The translations under genes and the position numbers were made by a program. The notes beneath the pieces were generated by a model, which saw only the letters and a list, made by a program, of their open reading frames with translations, made no database searches and was not told where the DNA came from. Shown one piece after another: positions 31,190 to 39,051 of a DNA stretch of 46,187 bases; within the stretch, counting starts at the first letter, position 1, and every line of letters starts with the position of its first letter. This stretch comes from Methylophaga sp. (GTDB taxonomy: Bacteria; Pseudomonadota; Gammaproteobacteria; Nitrosococcales; Methylophagaceae), in NCBI GenBank assembly GCA_002706095.1, contig PAJP01000024.1, positions 1 to 46,187 of the forward strand. The letters run 5' to 3'.

Positions 31190-31229
31190 CACTTCCTCCT
31201 CCATGCCCGCGCTAGGCGGGCGGGGTTGT

Positions 31230-31679
31230 TTAATCGAATCGGTAGTGGCCGTGAACCACCTCGTGAGTATCTGGAATAACGCGATCACCATGGCTGTCCG
31301 GATTGATTGACTCAATATCCAATCCATCCGCTTTTTTCGTAAAATCCTCCAGTATCGCGATCTCTCGCCTCATGTGATTAATCTGCTTTCGCTTAAGCAT
31401 CATTAAATGGTCAAAGGCGTCAGGAAGGGTCTTGAATGCTACTCGGCTACCAACCTTGGCGACCTTGTGTATCTTTTCGCCGCTTCGCTTAGCAGCCTGT
31501 AAGAGGCTTTCATCTTCGCGCTGATAGCTCCTAATATAGCCAGCCCTCGTTTTCTCAATGCACCAATGCCAGCATTCAGATTCGTGGATGCTAACTAACT
31601 CCTTGGTGATAACATTGATTCCTTGCTCGTCTATCGCGAGGCGCATCTTGTAAAAAACATCATGATCTCTCACTAACAT
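31230..31679 (-). CDS. Hypothetical protein (149 aa), first gene after repeat B
   Basis: A 149-aa protein. AGGAGG is only 1 nt from ATG 31679, so a GTG at 31673 (7-nt spacing) may be the real start. A beta-rich N-terminal half (INVITKELVSIHESECWHWCIEKTRAGYI) is followed by a helix with Met/Lys/Arg (HLMMLKRKQINHMRREIAILE). No recognised family. First gene of an accessory block. Confidence 0.6.
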   Translation of the reverse strand: MLVRDHDVFYKMRLAIDEQGINVITKELVSIHESECWHWCIEKTRAGYIRSYQREDESLLQAAKRSGEKIHKVAKVGSRVAFKTLPDAFDHLMMLKRKQINHMRREIAILEDFTKKADGLDIESINPDSHGDRVIPDTHEVVHGHYRFD

Positions 31680-31695
31680 CCCTCCTCTCTAGTTA

Positions 31696-31775
31696 TACAT
31701 CAACAATAAACCCCAGCGGCTGCCGGGGCTAATGGTATTTTTTTATCGTGTAGCGGTGGATGATAGGGGTTAGCT
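31696..31775 (-). repeat. Dispersed intergenic repeat, copy B (with terminator)
   Basis: Shares CAACAATAAACC, GGGGCTAATGGTATTTTT, TATCGTG and GATAGGGG with copies A, C and D. On the minus strand it holds a CCCC/GGGG hairpin (31711-31728) followed by TTTATTGTT, which ends MuF transcripts, and a -10-like TACCAT just before the stem. It heads the unit 31679-29881. Confidence 0.7.
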
Positions 31776-32675
31776 ATCAGGCTCAAACGCGGCGCGCTGT
31801 TTTTGCATGCGTTCTTTTAGCGGGCCAAGGATGGGCTGGCCTGATTCGTCTAGGAGTACGCTTTGCTGCGAGCAGCGGCAATTTATCGATTCACCCCCCT
31901 GGCTATAAAACTCCGCAACCTCCTGCGCACTGAATGTGCGCCCATGTTTGGAAGCGTGGCTTTGGCGTGTGCTCGGCAGTAATGCGCTGTACCACAACAT
32001 AGCCGTGCGAATGCCTAAGCGCTCTTGTGCGTCTTGATTCTCGTCTCGTGCAGCTCTGCGCAGCGCTGAAGTCACCTCAGTCCTAGCGATACGCTCTGCT
32101 CTGCTCTCGCTAACCTTAAACCGCGCCCGTATATCCTTCGCCACCGTACGCGGATTCAGCCCATCCTCAACGCCCTGGCTAAGCACACGCCCCAGCTCCG
32201 TAGCCGTATCGCCGTTGAATGAGTCCATCTGCTCGAACACCCGCGAACGAATCAACGCCACCCGCCGCTGCCACGGCTCCGACGCCAAGACCTGCGTTAT
32301 CTCCCGCGTATAGTCATCCGTCAGCGCCGCTAACTGTGCCACGGCGGTTCCGGTGCCTGCTTCATACGCTAGCACCGTTTGCGCGGCCATATAATCCGGT
32401 GGCACCTCGATGCCCAGGCGACGGCGAATCTCCTCAACAATAAGTCGCAGCTCCTCCACGCTAATTAGGTATTCGTAGCGCGTTTCGTTGACCACATAGC
32501 CCGGCACTTGAGCGTTAATCGTGATCTCACGCTTTGGTATCTCCTCAAAACGCTCTAGCACCCATCGGCGAACGTCGCGCAAGCCGCGTTTTAAGCGGCT
32601 CACGGTCTGTTGTTGCAGGCGGGCGTGCCCCACTGGGTTCTCTGTGTTTCGGGGCAGGGTGGGGTATTTAGGCAT
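31770..32675 (-). CDS. Phage minor head protein (MuF/F-like)
   Basis: A 301-aa MuF-family minor head protein found inside the capsid near the portal. The C-terminal MuF core is visible: RAERIARTEVTSALRRAARDENQ (about 193-215), LWYSALLPSTRQSHASKHGRTFSAQEV (about 228-254) and GGESINCRCSQQSVLL (about 260-275, with the C-R-C motif). The N-terminal half is helical. It follows the portal region as in most siphoviruses. Its stop lies within repeat B. Confidence 0.88.
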   Translation of the reverse strand: MPKYPTLPRNTENPVGHARLQQQTVSRLKRGLRDVRRWVLERFEEIPKREITINAQVPGYVVNETRYEYLISVEELRLIVEEIRRRLGIEVPPDYMAAQTVLAYEAGTGTAVAQLAALTDDYTREITQVLASEPWQRRVALIRSRVFEQMDSFNGDTATELGRVLSQGVEDGLNPRTVAKDIRARFKVSESRAERIARTEVTSALRRAARDENQDAQERLGIRTAMLWYSALLPSTRQSHASKHGRTFSAQEVAEFYSQGGESINCRCSQQSVLLDESGQPILGPLKERMQKQRAAFEPDS

Positions 32676-32820
32676 TGTGACCGCCAGTCATAAATGTTCT
32701 ATGCCCACACCCTGGGCAGCGCTTTGATGAGCCACCTTTCTTTATGTCTTTTGCTGTCGGCTCACTCATCTTCGCCTTAGTTACAGGCTTTAAGCATCTC
32801 ATGCATATGTAATGATTCAT
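32668..32820 (-). CDS. Small zinc-ribbon protein (50 aa)
   Basis: A 50-aa protein with C-M-R-C (residues 6-9) and C-P-G-C (about 35-38), a compact zinc ribbon. ATG 32820 has GAGGGGATGG upstream. Overlaps the MuF start by 8 bp, so the two are coupled. Related short Cys-pair proteins occur near head genes of other phages. Function unknown. Confidence 0.65.
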   Translation of the reverse strand: MNHYICMRCLKPVTKAKMSEPTAKDIKKGGSSKRCPGCGHRTFMTGGHNA

Positions 32821-32832
32821 CCCGCCATCCCC

Positions 32833-33024
32833 TCAATTAACAACATTCCGCCCATCCCACCTACGCCCACGGTCAGCATCACCACACAAATAACGGTCAT
32901 GCCAAACCAATCCGGCAGCGCGGCACCCTAACGGGCTATGATTGCTGGGCAATCGAGCGGCCAGATACCACTTGTCTAGCGTTGCGGTTGCGGCTACCCA
33001 GCGCCATGTTTGCAAGATGGTCAT
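32833..33024 (-). CDS. Small hypothetical protein (63 aa)
   Basis: A 63-aa Trp/Arg-rich protein (TILQTWRWVAATATLDKWYLAARLP). ATGA overlap with the preceding short gene supports translation. The same stretch also holds a 27-codon hydrophobic frame (32817-32900), so either could be the product. No family recognised. Confidence 0.5.
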   Translation of the reverse strand: MTILQTWRWVAATATLDKWYLAARLPSNHSPLGCRAAGLVWHDRYLCGDADRGRRWDGRNVVN

Positions 33025-33134
33025 ACTACCCCCTTAGGCCGCATATCCAGCCACTTCATCTGCAAATACCACTGAAACGCAGCCACCTCTTGGTATTTGG
33101 CGGTTTCGTACCAGTGTTGGTGTGTTTCGGTCAT
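33021..33134 (-). CDS. Very small hypothetical protein (37 aa)
   Basis: A 37-aa protein with ATGA overlaps at both ends (with 33131 and 33024), the mark of coupled translation in this genome. Rich in aromatic residues (HQHWYETAKYQEVAAFQWYLQ). No family recognised. Confidence 0.5.
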   Translation of the reverse strand: MTETHQHWYETAKYQEVAAFQWYLQMKWLDMRPKGVV

Positions 33135-33397
33135 TGTGGTGGCTCCGGAAGTGGCATCCAGTGGGTAGGCTTAAAACAATCCCCGATTGGCTCATGGTGC
33201 GGATCGTATTCATGGTCGCCAATTTCTGTCCAGTGCTTCCATTGGTCATCTTCAAATATGCAGTCTGTAAGCCTTTGATCATCACCATCTGTGAAATATT
33301 TTTCAAAGTATGCGTTATACCTGGGTACGGCTACTACCCATAAATCTACCATCGTTCCATCAAGTGGCGCTGTATCAATCGGCTGCCATTCGCTCAT
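33131..33397 (-). CDS. DUF551-containing protein
   Basis: An 88-aa protein; ATG 33397 with GGAG 6 nt upstream. It begins MSEWQPIDTAPLDGTMVDLW and ends FKPTHWMPLPEPPQ, the DUF551 signature common in phage and prophage accessory proteins. The start lies inside the end of the portal gene (23-bp overlap). Function unknown. Confidence 0.8.
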   Translation of the reverse strand: MSEWQPIDTAPLDGTMVDLWVVAVPRYNAYFEKYFTDGDDQRLTDCIFEDDQWKHWTEIGDHEYDPHHEPIGDCFKPTHWMPLPEPPQ

Positions 33398-34778
33398 CAT
33401 ATTCTCCATTATCATCACCCAAATCATCCGCAGGCACCTCAGGCTCTGTCAGCGCCTCCCACCCAATAATAGCCCGCAATTCGTCACCTGTCGCGATAAT
33501 CTCCCCGGTGCCTGCCATGTTTTTAACGGCCTCGGTAGCGGTCTTTAGCATCGCCAGTTTATCAGCAAGCGAGGCGTCGTTCAGCTCAGACCACATCACT
33601 TCGTATTCATCTCCCGGCACGGGTGGAATGATGCGGTATTCCATCAGTCGGTCGATAAAGCGGCGAATATCCGTTTGCAGGTCGCCCCCCCGGCGCGCCT
33701 GACAGCGGTTATTAAAGTCATCCTGGTCTTCGGTGCTTGCCCGCTCGCCCTGCTGATTGCCGATAAGCACCTTCGTCGGTATTTCCAACGACGCAGCGAT
33801 GCATTGTACCTGTATCTCGAAATGCTCTTTCGGCTGGGGGACGTTAGCCACCAGCGGGTTAATTTTGCCCCCGGTCGTGAACGCTGCTGCGTCAATGACC
33901 GAGTTTAGGTCGGCCATCATCTCGTTCAGGCGTTCGTTCAGCTCATCCATGCCGACGCCATACGACCGGGCAAGCTCTGGCAGGCTCTGTGAGTCGCTAT
34001 ACTCAACGCTTAACTGCCGTGAAGCATTCTTCAGAAAACCTTCGCCGCTGCCCCCGGTAATTTTCACTACCGAAACGAAGTCGTTATACGCCGCTTCCAG
34101 CTCGCTAACGCCTTCCCGGTAATCGCCTACAATCACGACACGGCTATGGTGAATCGTCACGCTACGGGCTGGCGGTGGTGTGTCTGCGGTCTGAACGTTG
34201 CCCTCGTTGTAGTTCCACGTTGTAGGCTGGCCGTAGCGCGGGCTGTTGGGGTTTTCATCCCATGTTCCAGGCGTTAATTGCCCTTCCCATGCCGGGATAA
34301 TCTCAATCAGGTCACCACCGGGCTGCAACTCTTCATCCCATCGCGCATTGTCAGCCACTCGCAGGATTAAACCAGAGTAAGCCCCCACCATCCGGCGGCG
34401 GTCAGCATCCTGGAATTTCTGCCAGACGTTCAGGCGCTTGAACAGCTTTCGAACGTCGCGTTCCCACGGTTTTTCGGTGGTCTTTTCGTCCGTCGTGTCA
34501 CCCTGGATGATCCATGGGTTATCCTGCCATGTTTTGCGGATCAGGCGATTGACGCCAGCTTTGGCTAGGCTGTTGCGCTGGTAGAGATTTAAGAAGTCGT
34601 AGAAGTTCAGAGTATTGGGAAATCCATAATTCTCCCAGGACTTCGGTCTTTTCGTGTCGCTGCTGGCGTTATAGCCCGCGCCATAAGCTAGCGCTTGCCG
34701 CATCGACGCCAACCGACGCTCACTCATGTACTGATTAACGGCCATCGTTAGCCGTGTTTCTTTGTCTTGCTGTGCCAT
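33375..34778 (-). CDS. Portal protein (DUF1073-like)
   Basis: A 467-aa portal protein, forming the ring through which DNA is packaged. The middle matches DUF1073 portals: NLYQRNSLAKAGVNRLIRKTWQD (about 65-87), then HHSRVVIVGDYREGVSELEAAYNDF (about 214-238). IPTKVLIGNQQGERASTEDQDDFNN (about 332-356) follows. Databases sometimes label these 'anti-CBASS Acb1 family' by domain-name carry-over; that function is not supported here. ATG 34778 lies directly after a terminator T-run without a ribosome site, so a start at 34745 (MAVNQYMSERR) is possible. Confidence 0.88.
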   Translation of the reverse strand: MAQQDKETRLTMAVNQYMSERRLASMRQALAYGAGYNASSDTKRPKSWENYGFPNTLNFYDFLNLYQRNSLAKAGVNRLIRKTWQDNPWIIQGDTTDEKTTEKPWERDVRKLFKRLNVWQKFQDADRRRMVGAYSGLILRVADNARWDEELQPGGDLIEIIPAWEGQLTPGTWDENPNSPRYGQPTTWNYNEGNVQTADTPPPARSVTIHHSRVVIVGDYREGVSELEAAYNDFVSVVKITGGSGEGFLKNASRQLSVEYSDSQSLPELARSYGVGMDELNERLNEMMADLNSVIDAAAFTTGGKINPLVANVPQPKEHFEIQVQCIAASLEIPTKVLIGNQQGERASTEDQDDFNNRCQARRGGDLQTDIRRFIDRLMEYRIIPPVPGDEYEVMWSELNDASLADKLAMLKTATEAVKNMAGTGEIIATGDELRAIIGWEALTEPEVPADDLGDDNGEYDERMAAD

Positions 34779-34811
34779 AAAAAAGCCCCGAAGAGGTGAT
34801 GTCTTGGGGCT
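34779..34811 (-). terminator. Terminator ahead of the portal gene
   Basis: Stem AGCCCC/GGGGCT (34784-34789 with 34806-34811), 16-nt loop, six T on the minus strand. Ends the accessory unit started at repeat C; its 5' arm abuts the -10 at 34813-34818. Confidence 0.8.
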
Positions 34812-34812
34812 T

Positions 34813-34822
34813 ATTGTAGCAC
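34813..34822 (-). promoter_or_regulatory. Extended -10 promoter, portal unit, overlapping a terminator
   Basis: Minus-strand GTGCTACAAT (-10 TACAAT at 34813-34818). The expected start near 34806 falls at the end of the terminator's 5' arm, so its own transcript would not be terminated. Confidence 0.6.
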
Positions 34823-34833
34823 CTAGGCTTGAC

Positions 34834-35049
34834 TTAGTCGTCTACGCCTTGAACTCGGTCAATGCTCCACACCTCTTCTCTAAAATCCCCCCTGGGGTCG
34901 CATTGGCCTTCCGTGCCAAAAAAGTCTTCCTCGTGAAGATCATCAAGCATCATGTCTAACGGGCCAGCAATTGATTCGGCTTCGTCTTCGTCGCCTGCAA
35001 TTTTAGAAAGCCTTTCTAACACTAGCTTTACGCGCTTTGAGTAGCTCAT
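34834..35049 (-). CDS. Small acidic hypothetical protein (71 aa)
   Basis: A 71-aa protein with a strong AGGAGAAAG ribosome site. A helical N-terminus (SKRVKLVLERLSKIAGDEDEAESIAG) and an acidic C-terminus (DDLHEEDFFGTEGQ). Strongly negative overall, as some DNA-mimic proteins are, but no family is recognised. Last gene of the unit after repeat C. Confidence 0.6.
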   Translation of the reverse strand: MSYSKRVKLVLERLSKIAGDEDEAESIAGPLDMMLDDLHEEDFFGTEGQCDPRGDFREEVWSIDRVQGVDD

Positions 35050-35105
35050 TTCTTTCTCCTCAATGCCGCCCTTTTGAGCGGCTTGGTATTTATCGCGCTG
35101 TGGTG

Positions 35106-36143
35106 TTATGGGCGGCGGACGAAGCGGAAGTTTTCACCAGCGGGGGCAAAATCCCAAGCACGTACATCGCCATCGTCATCAATTAAATCAAAATCATCAT
35201 CATCAGGGTCTCTCGGATCACGAACAATGTACTCCTCACCATGCGTAAAGCATCCTCCATGCGAAATAAATTGAATAACATCCCCCGCCCGCCAATTCGC
35301 CGGGTCAGTCATATCGTCAGCTGGCCGCCCCCACTCAATATTTTCTGGCCACTTAACACAATCATCGTCTGCTGGCTGTGGTTGTTTGCGGTAGCCTTGC
35401 TGGTACAGTCGCTTGGAAAAGCTATGGAAATTATCAGACGCCTGCACATGGCTAACCATCTCCTCAACCGCGCGGTCTTCTTCGGTGGCTAATGCAGCAG
35501 AAGCGCGCTTCTGACATTCAAGGCGCGATGACTGACAGGCATTGCGTGCTATCCATTCCAAAGCTTCCATCATGCGCTCTACGCAAGTCGCTTGCGGGTG
35601 AAAACCATCATCGCGCAAATCTTCGGCGCACTGTTTGGGGCTTGGAATTGGCAAATATCCTTCCTCTGCGACTTCCTCACGATCCCCCACCTCCGGCACC
35701 CATTGTTTGCTAGTCATCTGCGGCTCATCACCAACCGCATTCGTCGCGCTCAGGATTTGGGATAGGGTGAGTTGGCGCTCTCCCCATCCTGAACCGTTAT
35801 ATCCATGGTACAGATTATCGATTTTCTCGCGCCATCCAAAATAAGGATAAAACTGTCCATCCGACGGATACTCCCCCTTCCCCGCCCCCGCCGCCATAAA
35901 CGCTTCTGCCACGGCGTGATAGTCATCTTCGCTAAGCCCTTCGGTAGCGATGTAATCGCCTGGCTGTAATGTTACCGCCGAGCCATCCTGCTCCGCACCA
36001 CTCTGCTTCTCACGCAGCACCCACCCGCCGCCATGCTGAATAACCTCGTGCGTATGCGTCAGCCCCTTCCACGTGCGTGCGCACTTGGCGTTGCCTTCGG
36101 TGGCGAACGGGTCGCCGTTGGTGCGTGTGATTAGGTTTGTCAT
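35106..36143 (-). CDS. Large accessory hypothetical protein (345 aa)
   Basis: A 345-aa protein, first gene after repeat C, with ACAGGAG upstream. It reads as a chain of small domains: an N-terminal beta module (CARTWKGLTHTHEVIQHGGGWVLREKQSG), a phage-common SEDDYHAVAEAFMAAGAGKGEYP segment, a helical centre with Cys (VERMMEALEWIARNACQSSRLECQKRA) and a C-terminal NWRAGDVIQFISHGGCFTHGEEYIVRD module. Such mosaic proteins are common in phage accessory regions. Function unknown. Confidence 0.6.
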   Translation of the reverse strand: MTNLITRTNGDPFATEGNAKCARTWKGLTHTHEVIQHGGGWVLREKQSGAEQDGSAVTLQPGDYIATEGLSEDDYHAVAEAFMAAGAGKGEYPSDGQFYPYFGWREKIDNLYHGYNGSGWGERQLTLSQILSATNAVGDEPQMTSKQWVPEVGDREEVAEEGYLPIPSPKQCAEDLRDDGFHPQATCVERMMEALEWIARNACQSSRLECQKRASAALATEEDRAVEEMVSHVQASDNFHSFSKRLYQQGYRKQPQPADDDCVKWPENIEWGRPADDMTDPANWRAGDVIQFISHGGCFTHGEEYIVRDPRDPDDDDFDLIDDDGDVRAWDFAPAGENFRFVRRP

Positions 36144-36169
36144 GGTTGTTTGCTCCTGTTGTTTACTGA

Positions 36170-36252
36170 CACCCCAAACAATAAACCACCGATGGCAGGG
36201 TGGCTAATTGTAATTTCTAATGGTGTGGCGTGGTGGTGATAGGTTTTACCTA
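36170..36252 (-). repeat. Dispersed intergenic repeat, copy C (with terminator)
   Basis: Best-preserved copy: CCCCAAACAATAAACC, stem CCACC/GGTGG (36186-36203) and GGCTAATTGTAATTTC. GGTGGTGATAGGTTTTACC runs into the terminase stop codon at 36250. On the minus strand the -10-like TACAAT precedes the stem, which is followed by TTTATTGTTT. It heads the unit 36143-34834. Confidence 0.75.
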
Positions 36253-37647
36253 ACGACGTTTCTTGAGCAATACAGCAGGGCCGCTCACGTTGCCGCCTAA
36301 CATATCTGACAGCGCATCCATCATTGGGTCAACCGTGTCATCGTGCTTGGCATTGGGGAAGGAGCTGGTTTCTGCCAAAAGCTCAGACAGCCACGGGGCA
36401 TCTTGCGGCAAGTACACATTTCCGGACTGCACCAACGGGGCCGCATCCATCGCCCTGGTAATTTTGTCGCGGTCTCGCTGTATATCCACCACTGGCACGC
36501 CTTCGCGTTTTAGCGTTTGTATTAGCCCGGTGCCTGAAACCTTGTCCTCAACCTTCATTGACCGTAAAAAGCCAGCATCACGAACTGCATTGTGCTTATT
36601 CCAGAATGCACGGGCATGCGTTAACAGCTCAGGGGCTTCCCATTTGCCTCGGATCATATCAATTAGATACGCTTGGCCGGATTTTGACTTACCCCAGCAC
36701 TGAAAAACGCTGTAGTCGTTATGCTCTTTTGTCTTTTGAGCCGTGTCTGCGTATATGCCGCGCCACTCCATTTGCGGTAGGCGTTGATAATACTGCCACC
36801 AAGCATCTTTGAATATGCCGCCGCCAATCGGTGCCGGGCGCTGCATATATTGCCCTGCGAAGCGATAGGCGTCTGAGCTTTCCATGCGGCGCAAGTCCTC
36901 TAACGGGAACTGCTCAGGCCAGAATGACGTATCCGCATCATTGATAGCGGGAATGTTCAAGTGCTCCCAATGCTCGCCATTACCGCCGTTAAGCAAGTAC
37001 CCGGATAAATCCTCTTCATGCAGCCGCTGCATGATAACGATGATAGGTGTGTCCGGGCTGTTTTTCCGGCTTTCCATTGTTGTGCTAAACCAGTCCAGCA
37101 CGTTTTGGCGCATCGTGTCACTATTGCCTTCCCCGGCTTTGTGCGGATCGTCAATTATGATTGCCCCGCCAAAGTGGTCGCGCATTTTACCCGCTCCAAA
37201 GCCAGTTATGCTCCCTTCCGCACCAGTGGCGTAAACAACCCCGCCCTCCATAGTTCTAAATTCGTCTTTCGCATTAGAGTCGTTTTGAAATGCAGGCCTG
37301 CCAAATATATTGGCATGCATTTCGTGCTGCATGATTGAACGAACATTATAGGTGTTATTTGTTGCCAGCCTTTTTGAATAGCTAGCATGAATAAATTCGC
37401 TATCAGGAAAATTCCCCATACACCAAGCTATAAAATTAATGACGGCTAACTCTGTCTTTCCAGACCTTGGCGGTATATTGATTATTAACCGCTTGGTCTT
37501 TCCAATAACAACCTTCTCCAATGCTGAGCATATAGCATCTTGGTGCCAATTATGCTTTAAATTTGCCCCCTTCCTGGCTTTAAACATAACCTTAGTGTAT
37601 GCCAAAAGGTCAGACCTGCATTCTGCAATATCATCAGCGCTCAACAT
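36250..37647 (-). CDS. terL: Terminase large subunit
   Basis: A 465-aa packaging ATPase/nuclease. ATG 37647 is chosen over an in-frame GTG at 37659. Walker A is PPRSGKT (59-65), Walker B is IIIDDP (163-168), and the coupling region is VIMQRLHEEDLSG. The C-terminal RNase H-like nuclease shows GIYADTAQ (first Asp) and FPNAKHDDTVDPMMDAL (late Asp residues). The end of the gene touches repeat C. A GIY-YIG endonuclease gene separates it from the small subunit. Confidence 0.95.
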   Translation of the reverse strand: MLSADDIAECRSDLLAYTKVMFKARKGANLKHNWHQDAICSALEKVVIGKTKRLIINIPPRSGKTELAVINFIAWCMGNFPDSEFIHASYSKRLATNNTYNVRSIMQHEMHANIFGRPAFQNDSNAKDEFRTMEGGVVYATGAEGSITGFGAGKMRDHFGGAIIIDDPHKAGEGNSDTMRQNVLDWFSTTMESRKNSPDTPIIVIMQRLHEEDLSGYLLNGGNGEHWEHLNIPAINDADTSFWPEQFPLEDLRRMESSDAYRFAGQYMQRPAPIGGGIFKDAWWQYYQRLPQMEWRGIYADTAQKTKEHNDYSVFQCWGKSKSGQAYLIDMIRGKWEAPELLTHARAFWNKHNAVRDAGFLRSMKVEDKVSGTGLIQTLKREGVPVVDIQRDRDKITRAMDAAPLVQSGNVYLPQDAPWLSELLAETSSFPNAKHDDTVDPMMDALSDMLGGNVSGPAVLLKKRR

Positions 37648-38354
37648 GACAGCTTCCACCTGTATCCGTATGCTGTGTAATCTTCTCTTTTTGTTGCCCG
37701 GATTATTTTTGAATGGTTAGCTTTCGGGTATTTGCCTTGCGACCTAACCCACTGTACAGCGTCTGCTATTGCTTCAAACTGCTCACCTGTGTCTACGCAG
37801 GTTACCTTCCTAGCCCTTGCCTTTCTAAGAGACGCGACGTGCTCCGGCGTTTTTTTAACTCCTCGCTGCCTTGCACCAGTAGCCTCTCTTACCTCCGGCC
37901 TTGCCATTGCTTCTTTTATTTTTTCAATTCGACTAGCACGAACCTCAGGGTTTGACCATGCGTTCCTCAGTCCCTCTTTGTTTTTTTCAGACATGGGCAA
38001 CCCTTTCAGTCTTTGAGACATCTTCATCCTTGTCGATTCAACGAATACGCCAGCGTCTCCACCGTCTGTCAGATTGTATCCAGATGGCGACATAGTATTA
38101 AATGACTTTATCCAATAGCGCTCTCTCGAGTTCATTTCCTCGAAGCTTGAACATTGCTCAACTAGCTCAACCGAAAAGCAGTTAGCACCATGCTTGCGGA
38201 TGGCAGAATAAAGGGCCGAGCAATTGCCGCTATTTTTGCGAGAATGCCATAAGTGATTTGCAAACCTGTTTTGGTAGCCGCGAGTTGTCACTCCGACATA
38301 TTTCTTGCCGTTCTTGCTGTTCGTTATTACATAGACTTCGTATGTTTTTTTCAT
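37641..38354 (-). CDS. GIY-YIG homing endonuclease
   Basis: A 237-aa free-standing homing endonuclease. The GIY-YIG core is at the N-terminus: VYVITNSKNGKKYVGVT (7-23, VYV and YVG being the two motif halves), Arg residues in GYQNRF, and the metal-binding Glu in NSRERYWI (about 75-82). A series of NUMOD-like modules (SEKNKEGLRNAWSNPEVRASR; KKTPEHVASLRKARARKV; DAVQWVRSQ) binds DNA. The gene lies between terS and terL, is AT-rich, overlaps terL by 7 bp, and has a terminator right before its ATG and no clear ribosome site. Confidence 0.92.
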   Translation of the reverse strand: MKKTYEVYVITNSKNGKKYVGVTTRGYQNRFANHLWHSRKNSGNCSALYSAIRKHGANCFSVELVEQCSSFEEMNSRERYWIKSFNTMSPSGYNLTDGGDAGVFVESTRMKMSQRLKGLPMSEKNKEGLRNAWSNPEVRASRIEKIKEAMARPEVREATGARQRGVKKTPEHVASLRKARARKVTCVDTGEQFEAIADAVQWVRSQGKYPKANHSKIIRATKREDYTAYGYRWKLSC

Positions 38355-38379
38355 AAAAAAAGCCACCTGTGCAGTGGCT
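38355..38379 (-). terminator. Terminator between terS and GIY-YIG gene
   Basis: 6-bp stem AGCCAC/GTGGCT with a 7-nt loop and six or more T on the minus strand, ending directly at the GIY-YIG ATG. It would uncouple terS from terL expression. Confidence 0.8.
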
Positions 38380-38381
38380 TA

Positions 38382-38387
38382 ATTGTA
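38382..38387 (-). promoter_or_regulatory. Candidate -10 box overlapping a terminator
   Basis: Minus-strand TACAAT directly before the stem of the terminator at 38355-38379, in the same geometry as 24109 and 34813, but without the TGn extension. It could drive the GIY-YIG/terL unit. Confidence 0.4.
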
Positions 38388-38411
38388 CCCTGTAATAGTT
38401 CCCTTTGCTAG

Positions 38412-38792
38412 TCATTCCCGGTACTTTGCTTCCAGCGCCTTAAGCACGGCGTCTTGGGTGGATTGTATTGGTTTGCCAGCAGTAGTGTGGTCGCTGTCAA
38501 TCTTATCGTGATACCCATGCTTTCCAAGCAGCAGCTTAACAATCTGCGCATTAAACGTGTTGGTAAGTCCGCCGTTCATGGCTTTAAACTCTTGCATTTC
38601 GTTAACAGCGTCTAATATGTCACTAAACTCAGTATTTTCAGACGCCCATCGATGCAGGGTGCCGCGTGCCACACCTACCACAACCGCCATGCCTGCGACC
38701 GATGGCACTGCGTGCCCGTGCATCTCATAATCCTGCACGTAAGCGAGGCAGGCCGCTTTTAACTCCTCTGTCATCTTGGTTGGCCTAGCCAT
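38412..38792 (-). CDS. terS: Terminase small subunit
   Basis: A 126-aa DNA-recognition subunit. ATG 38792 is chosen because an upstream codon is TTG. It has an N-terminal helix-turn-helix (VPSVAGMAVVVGVARGTLHRWASE, about 30-53) and a C-terminal helical part ending with AVLKALEAKYRE. The pattern (ARPTKMTEELKAACLAYV) matches P22 gp3-like small terminases. It lies upstream of terL, separated by the GIY-YIG gene. Confidence 0.85.
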   Translation of the reverse strand: MARPTKMTEELKAACLAYVQDYEMHGHAVPSVAGMAVVVGVARGTLHRWASENTEFSDILDAVNEMQEFKAMNGGLTNTFNAQIVKLLLGKHGYHDKIDSDHTTAGKPIQSTQDAVLKALEAKYRE

Positions 38793-38794
38793 AA

Positions 38795-39022
38795 TCAAAA
38801 CCCATCGTTTTCGTCAATCTTGAGTAAGCCGCGATCTTCTTCGTAAACGCCCCAATCTTCGTCAGCATTGCGCGCCCAAATAGGCGTCTTGTTTAGCAGC
38901 TCGGCAAACGACTCACACTCAGCAGCGGGCTGACTAACAATCTTATCAAATGCGGCAATTTGCTCAGCATTTAGGTGATAGGTGATATGGCCGCTCTCAT
39001 CGACCGTTTGCGGAATTGGCAT
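38795..39022 (-). CDS. Small hypothetical protein (75 aa)
   Basis: A 75-aa acidic protein; ATG 39022 has GAGGAG 6 nt upstream. Residues about 15-50 (HLNAEQIAAFDKIVSQPAAECESFAELLNKTP) resemble the ribbon-helix-helix/DUF1778-type antitoxin pattern seen in some phage proteins, but no toxin is adjacent. It abuts terS and heads the packaging unit after the promoter at 39052. Confidence 0.6.
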   Translation of the reverse strand: MPIPQTVDESGHITYHLNAEQIAAFDKIVSQPAAECESFAELLNKTPIWARNADEDWGVYEEDRGLLKIDENDGF

Positions 39023-39051
39023 AGTCATCTCCTCTGGTTTCTATTGCGTCC

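Noticed and set aside
32817-32900. 27-codon hydrophobic frame between the 63-aa and 50-aa genes
   Set aside because: It overlaps the 63-aa frame completely and has no ribosome site. The longer frame is coupled to its neighbour by ATGA and is preferred.
33375-34778. Possible anti-CBASS (Acb1) nuclease
   Set aside because: Portal proteins of this type can carry that database name, but gene position and the portal motifs fit a structural portal. No phosphodiesterase motif pair was seen.
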